A stretch of 64,000 nucleotides of DNA. Source: Tenodera sinensis. Lineage: Eukaryota > Arthropoda > Insecta > Mantodea > Mantidae. Every line of letters starts with the position of its first letter. Within the stretch, counting starts at the first letter, position 1. This document shows positions 58,114-64,000 of the stretch, piece after piece. The stretch lies in the NCBI GenBank assembly GCA_030765045.1, contig CM060966.1, positions 67,480,421-67,544,420 on the forward strand. Reading direction: 5' to 3'. The notes under the pieces were generated by a model. It ran no database searches. It had not been told where the DNA came from and worked only from the letters and a program-made list of their open reading frames with translations. Made by a program: the position numbers and the translations under genes.

Positions 58114-58865
58114 TTATTCTGCATAACTGCATTCGCACTCATGTTCATCTGCCCCTACATCAATTTCTGGGCCATCTATTACATGTTTAAAAAAGTGTAG
58201 AGATTCAAGCTGTAGGCAAGTGGAGCAAACTTCTACCCTGGGACTGCTAAACCCAAGGTTATAGAACCTGTTAAAAATATAACGAAAATAAGTTTCTTTC
58301 ACCTGCAGAGTTTCAGATTCAGAATCTCCTGAATACATTCTCCATAACTTCCTTATATTCAACTCCGAAGATAAATACTTTCGTCCAGTCGTGTTAGCAC
58401 AATAGTGTGTTTCACTACAGGTGAACTTATTTAGAAATGTAATAATATTTTCTCTCTTAGCTCTACTTTTGTTACCAGTCCTATCACCACCCCGACGTTC
58501 CTTGGCCAATTCACCAGTATTGTAAAATATATCAGCAATACGTGTCACTCGATTTCTTGATAACTGCAAAACACCCAGGAATGTTGCCAAGAATGTTGCC
58601 AGTTCTTTATTGTGATTGCGAATATAGTATTTCGCTAGAGCTGGTTTTCTCTGATACTTATTATTTTTTATACGTCGCCTCTTTACTAGCTGCATACTTA
58701 AATGTTTTAAAATAAAATTGCCCTGATAAACTTTATTTGCTTCTTTATAAAACGAGAATGAAATCTCCTGATATCCTGTAAACTGAGTGTTCGGCATAGT
58801 AATGCTCCTTTGGTATGTTGACATGCGGGGAATTCAGCAAACCCTTTTGCAGCATATCTGAAACA
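58114..58865 (-). pseudogene. Transposase-like protein, main exon, one frameshift
   Basis: A 236-codon open frame (58824-58114) contains ERRGGDRTGNKSRAKRENI, then KFTCSETHYCANTTGRKYL, LNIRKLWRMYSG, YFRYIFNRFYNLGFSSP and EVCSTC. This HY...R.YL...L.I.KL...Y...FR.IFN..FN.GF..P..D.C..C pattern recurs in transposon-derived proteins of arthropod genomes; I do not know the superfamily for certain. Upstream, another frame (58865-58715) reads YAAKGFAEFPACQHTKG and SLQDIRRFHSRFIKKQIKFI, which fits the preceding part of such proteins, so a frameshift separates them. A TTTTATTGTTTCAG acceptor precedes 58861. The C-terminal half of the protein, including any catalytic core, is absent. Confidence 0.65.
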
Positions 58866-59046
58866 ATAAAATTGTTATTGAATTTTGGCTTTCCAAAAAT
58901 GTACAAACCAATAAATTATTGTATATTATTCTCAATATTTCACTTTCCTACTCATAGCAGTCATTCAAAACAATATAAAGAAAAGTTCAGTTTGACTGAG
59001 GTTAGGTTATACACTTTTTTTTTTTTTTTTTTTTTTTAGCCTGAGC

Positions 59047-59120
59047 TCATTTCCATCTATCTGGCTGGGGAACTCTCTTCCTTGGAATTTCTCCAGCTGC
59101 CTTATTGACTGGTATAACAG
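59047..59120 (-). pseudogene. Candidate first exon of the transposase-like relic
   Basis: The minus-strand frame beginning MDSLAVIPVN ends IPRKRVPQPDRWK, then TGA. An RKR.P.P..WK segment normally precedes the Y...G part found in the next exon of this protein type. The A run just after it (T run at 59014-59037) interrupts what should follow; a splice donor is not obvious. Confidence 0.4.
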
Positions 59121-59412
59121 CCAATGAATCCATTATATAAATAAATAGTATAAAATAGTAGTATAAAAAACTGATAATCACATGACCTAATAAAACCTTC
59201 CTATTGGTTGAGAGGAGAATGTAACTTTGGCAGCCAAAATGTTGGTGGAGAATGTGAGTTTTGAACCACATCCAATTTTCTTCTCTTCTTTAATATAGGA
59301 GAATGTCAGTTTAGTTATATAATTTGACTTCATCCACATGGAGATCAACATTCAGAACAGGAACACACAAAAAATCTATTTCAACCAAGAGTGGAAAGTG
59401 TGAGTTTTGCAG

Positions 59413-60240
59413 TTAGGCCCTTGCAGTTAACATATGTTATATGCTCATATGCATTAATTTATTTAGAGTTTGCAATTATGAAGGATTGCATTGCATTGTT
59501 AGTTCGATTGTTTCACAGCAGAAATAATGCGTAGATCGACAAAATGTATTACTATATTTGATGTTAGAAGTACACCTAACATACAGATGGCTCCTGCTTT
59601 TAACTGTAGTTTGCTAGCGTTTTCGAGTACACTTCAAAATATTCTTAAAACTCTTATGCTTAAAATTTCAAACTGTAGTAATTTGTATGAATGTGTACAA
59701 TTAAAGAAGCCTATTCATAATTTTTATGCAAGTTGCAGTAAGCTTTTATATGTATGGGCAAACACTCACAAAAAGCTAATTTTGATACGTAGTTTTGTAA
59801 AGCCTTTCGTATAATACGCTTTAACTTTGTGCCGCTTTGAAATAAACTGGAAACTCATCACAATTATGCACGCCTAAGTAAAGCTTACCTCTTTGATTTA
59901 ATTACAGAAAGGCCTTCCATATAAGTAATGAGTAAATTTTTCATCAGATTTAACCACGTCTCTGATGTATCTACAAATTTTTCGGAAACTTCACTGCCTA
60001 AAATGTCCACCCTTTAAATGTAGCAGTCGGCGGATTATTTAGTATATGCACAGTTACCAAAGGATTGTTACTGGAATTACTGAACGGGAAACATAGTATT
60101 TTGTAAAGATAGGTAAACAATTGCAATAAATAATTGTTGCATGTTAAAATCAATGCATAATGTAGAAGAATGAGGTAGAATTTTGTGAGGTAGAATTAAG
60201 CCCAAATTTGGAAATTAATTAAACGTGTACAATCAAAATT
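59413..60240. other. AT-rich stretch, nothing recognised
   Basis: An open frame at 59527-59814 (95 codons) shows no domain. The rest is AT-rich without notable structure. Confidence 0.5.
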
Positions 60241-60253
60241 ATTAGACAATGTA

Positions 60254-60661
60254 ATGGATTTTCTTAGACGTTCTGGTGGACGTCCCAAATTGGAAAGAAT
60301 AAGAAACACAGAGATTGGAACGAAAATGAACAAGAAAAACAGTAAAGTTTTGGATTACAAAGAATGCAAGCAACCAATATGCTATGGAAACGTGAGAACA
60401 ATGGAAGATGGAAGGATACCGAAGAAAATACTGCAATGGGTTCCACCGGGGAGAAAGAATAGAGGTAGACAGGAACACACATGGATGCAGGAAATACAAC
60501 TGATGAGTCGAAAACTACTAGAACCAGAGAACTGGGATGACTTGAAAATTGGTGGAAGAGAATTACAGTGTGAAATGTTGGGCAGAATTGACAGAATGTG
60601 TCAATCATTGAAAACCTGTATAGGTATAAATAAAAAATATTCATCATTAATATTGTTATAA
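60254..60661 (+). pseudogene. RTE-like LINE 3' terminal fragment
   Basis: The frame gives MDFLRRSGG, LERIRNTEIGTKMNKKNS, YGNVRTMEDGRIPKKILQW, VPPGRKNRGRQEHTWMQEI and ENWDDLKIGGRELQ. This is the conserved C-terminal tail of RTE-like LINE polymerases (usual pattern WYGHV.RM...R.PK....W.P.GRRKRGRP...W). It is open for 135 codons, with a few substitutions at usually conserved places. All upstream domains are absent, a typical 5' truncation. It ends in a degenerate ATT-rich tail that leads to the (TTA)n tract at 60892. Confidence 0.85.
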
Positions 60662-60888
60662 TAATAATCATTATTGTTGTCATTCGTATCCCCATTATTA
60701 TTTTTATTGGTTCTATTATTAATTGGTGGTTATTATTATTAACTTTTGTGGTTGGTATTATGATCATAATCAATACTGTTAGTAGGTACGCAACTATTAG
60801 TCTTATTTTAAATAGTTGTAATATAATCATTTTCATTATTATATTCATATAAATATTTTTGCTATTGTTACTGCTTATTATTATGCTG

Positions 60889-61144
<256 letters not shown>

Positions 61145-61502
61145 ATGGGCTCACGACTTAGCTTTGTGCGAGTTAGACATACTAACATGTTTACGATTTT
61201 CAAAAACTCCTCCATTTCACCTTTACGCCTCTATATAAAGGATTATGCATTCCCAACCTGATGAATTTCTATTGGTTGGCCGACACACGCCACGAAAAAA
61301 ATTTTGAATTTAGTGGGAACATTTTCGTCCTTATTGGGTGAGCCAAATCCCCACTTTTACCATTTTTTGGTGTGAAATTGGGACTTCCCCGAAATAAATC
61401 GCGGAGAGCCTCTGTCTCGCTCTTTTTCGTCAAGCCGATTATTGCATAAAGAGTAAAAGAAGTAATTCTCTCGGCCTCTTAACAATAGGTTCGTGGCCGT
61501 TA
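61145..61502. other. Short AT-rich stretch between two satellites
   Basis: No frame or repeat of note. It is unrelated by eye to the flanking repeats. Confidence 0.5.
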
Positions 61503-62590
<1,088 letters not shown>

Positions 62591-62623
62591 TTCTTTTGTT
62601 AACGTCCTCCAACGTAGTGTCAT

Positions 62624-62823
62624 GCCGAACGGTGGATGAATGAAATGGGTGAATGATGCTCAAATAAGCTCGAGATTCCTAGAACTTTAAGTTACCGACA
62701 TTCGTTTTCTCAGCATAAAGGAAAATCTCGGAGAAAACCCTTATCCGGATAACTCACCCTAAGCGAGATTCGAACTCGCGACCTCTTGAACGTGAGGCAG
62801 ACACGCAGGTTCGTAGCCACATG
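62624..62823 (-). mobile_element. tRNA-derived SINE, family 5, 7-bp TSD
   Basis: On the minus strand, GGCTACGAACCTGCGTG (head) and GAGTTCGAATCTC (B box) are followed by GGGTTTTCTCCGAGATTTTCC and an end near GATGAATG. GTGTCAT occurs at 62617-62623 and 62824-62830. The A box is weak. Confidence 0.7.
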
Positions 62824-62830
62824 GTGTCAT

Positions 62831-63237
62831 AAAACCCGGTGTTAGATTCTGGAAAACACACAAAAGCTTCCAAAACTCTTGCATCTAGGCAGGTTTCCAA
62901 CATTACTGGACATTATTTTTTAGCGCAAAATACTATAACGATATTAATTGTTAATCTATGCCTCAACTAAATATTTACAGCTGACCTATCTAAGTTCATC
63001 TAAATTACCGTAACACTATTTGTTTATATACATCACAGCAGTGGCGTAGCGTGAAATAAAAGAAATGTAAACGCTATAACTAGGAGCACTCTTTTTTCGC
63101 ATTAACGATAAAGCTGACAGGGATTATATTAAAGCGATTTCCCATTATCTTTTCAAATTATGCGATGTTGATCAACAAATCAACAATACTGTTTTAGCGA
63201 TGAATGTAGTTTGAAGCAAAATTGCCTTATTTTGCGG

Positions 63238-63270
<33 letters not shown>

Positions 63271-64000
63271 ATAACGCGAAATTCAAGCGATTTTGAATAT
63301 TAAAATTAGTTCTCAATTTCTTTTGAGTTCATTCCCGTGAACTGTTAAATTACAAAAAATAATAATGTAAAACGGCAAATTAGAAAGCTAGTGAAGTAAT
63401 AGCTGATGATGAAGAACGGTTTAACAATACTTAGAAATTGGTCATTCTGTCATTAGTGAAGTGATGGTCCGGATAGAAAAGCATTCTTGGTAATTGACCC
63501 CTTTTAACTGACCATGAGCGTGAACACATGGCCCTCGTTTGGGTAGTAGAAAAGGGTAGGGAATTCTGGAAAACTAAACGCCTTGCACTTAGGCTTTTCA
63601 TTGTTTCGTTTAAATATTACTTCTTAAGAGTACTATAGTATCAATGACAAATAAAATTAAAATAATGTTACTGTTTTGCAGTTATTGAAGGTTCCATAGT
63701 ATATAATATCTTCCATTCTACACTGCAATACGTTAAAATGTATGTTAAATACATTTAATAAAAATATACAACTATCAAAAAACAAACATAAAGAGATATG
63801 CGTGTGATGTAAACATCACAAGCACTTTGAGTTTATGTAAACAATTTTATTCGTAAAGAAACACAATTGACAGTACCGCAACAATACTTCGGAGTCAGAA
63901 CCACGCTAGCGTAGGGGTTGAACAGCGTATACAGGTATGTGAGGGGCTGGCGTAGGTGAGAGGGGCAGGCAAGAGATAGATGAGGGGTTTGCAGTGAAAC
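62831..64000. other. AT-rich stretch to window end; CAGTGGCGTAGCGTG at 63041; A run
   Basis: No gene. CAGTGGCGTAGCGTG at 63041-63055 matches the 57583 terminus. A 32-bp A run lies at 63238-63269. The last 110 bp turn GC-rich (GGGGCTGGCGTAGG), possibly the start of another repeat or gene beyond the window. Confidence 0.5.

Larger units (their letters stand above)
57875..59412 (+). repeat. Seven direct copies of a GGAGAATGTSAGTTTTG motif flanking a transposase relic
   Basis: Copies start near 57875, 57903 and 57935 on one side and near 59214, 59247, 59298 and 59392 on the other. All lie on the plus strand with 0-4 changes. The transposase-like relic lies between the groups. Such arrays near transposon ends often serve as transposase-binding sites; this role is inference. 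Confidence 0.65.

Overview
The window looks like gene-poor, transposon-rich DNA from a large insect genome. It is AT-rich, carries broken LINEs, SINEs with tRNA-like heads, hAT, Mutator-like, gypsy and BEL/Pao relics, long microsatellites and GGTTAGGTTAGG-like tracts. A polyneopteran source (cockroach or termite type) fits the repeat mixture, but that is an impression from repeat style, not a proof. I found no convincing host protein-coding gene, rRNA or functional tRNA gene. The only long intact reading frames are parts of retrotransposons or simple repeats.

Layout. 1-1813 is one copy of a composite element with long terminal inverted repeats; a second copy lies at 40224-42020. 1953-5560 holds a copy of a microsatellite-bearing repeat family (called HINE-like here), then LINE debris. 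6581-7900 is a minus-strand BEL/Pao pol relic and 9480-10090 a LINE RNase H relic. 11908-17360 is a nested stack: a tandem run of HINE-like repeats, the first broken by a 1101-bp hAT element (8-bp target duplication) and by a 2.5-kb gypsy-like LTR element (4-bp target duplication). A solo LTR follows at 17909-18466. 19380-23165 is an RTE-like LINE carrying three later insertions: a 63-bp mini-SINE, a TTAA-bounded MITE and a HINE-like copy.

26225-36000 is a plus-strand Jockey-type LINE (LINE-A). Within it sit two minus-strand LINEs placed head to tail (LINE-C 33475-30957, then LINE-B 30956-28020). LINE-B retains an intact 353-codon endonuclease frame and LINE-C a 360-codon reverse transcriptase frame. 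36684-47250 has several tRNA-derived SINEs with clear target duplications, the second copy of the TIR element and more HINE-like copies. 50552-51665 is a FLYWCH/Mutator-like transposase relic. 54348-55645 has two SINEs; the second is joined to a 449-bp (AAT)n tract. 57875-59412 is a transposase-like relic flanked by seven same-strand copies of a short motif. 60254-62823 holds a LINE 3' end joined to (TTA)n, then about 1.1 kb of octamer and tetramer satellite and a SINE.

Nothing here reads as a working pathway. The interest lies in element structure and nesting: the HINE-like family with its variable internal microsatellite, the paired mini-SINEs with 11-12 bp target duplications, the octamer higher-order repeat, the transposase relic with its motif array, and the composite TIR element. 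All alignments were made by eye; copy boundaries are good to a few bases where a target duplication is cited and to tens of bases elsewhere.
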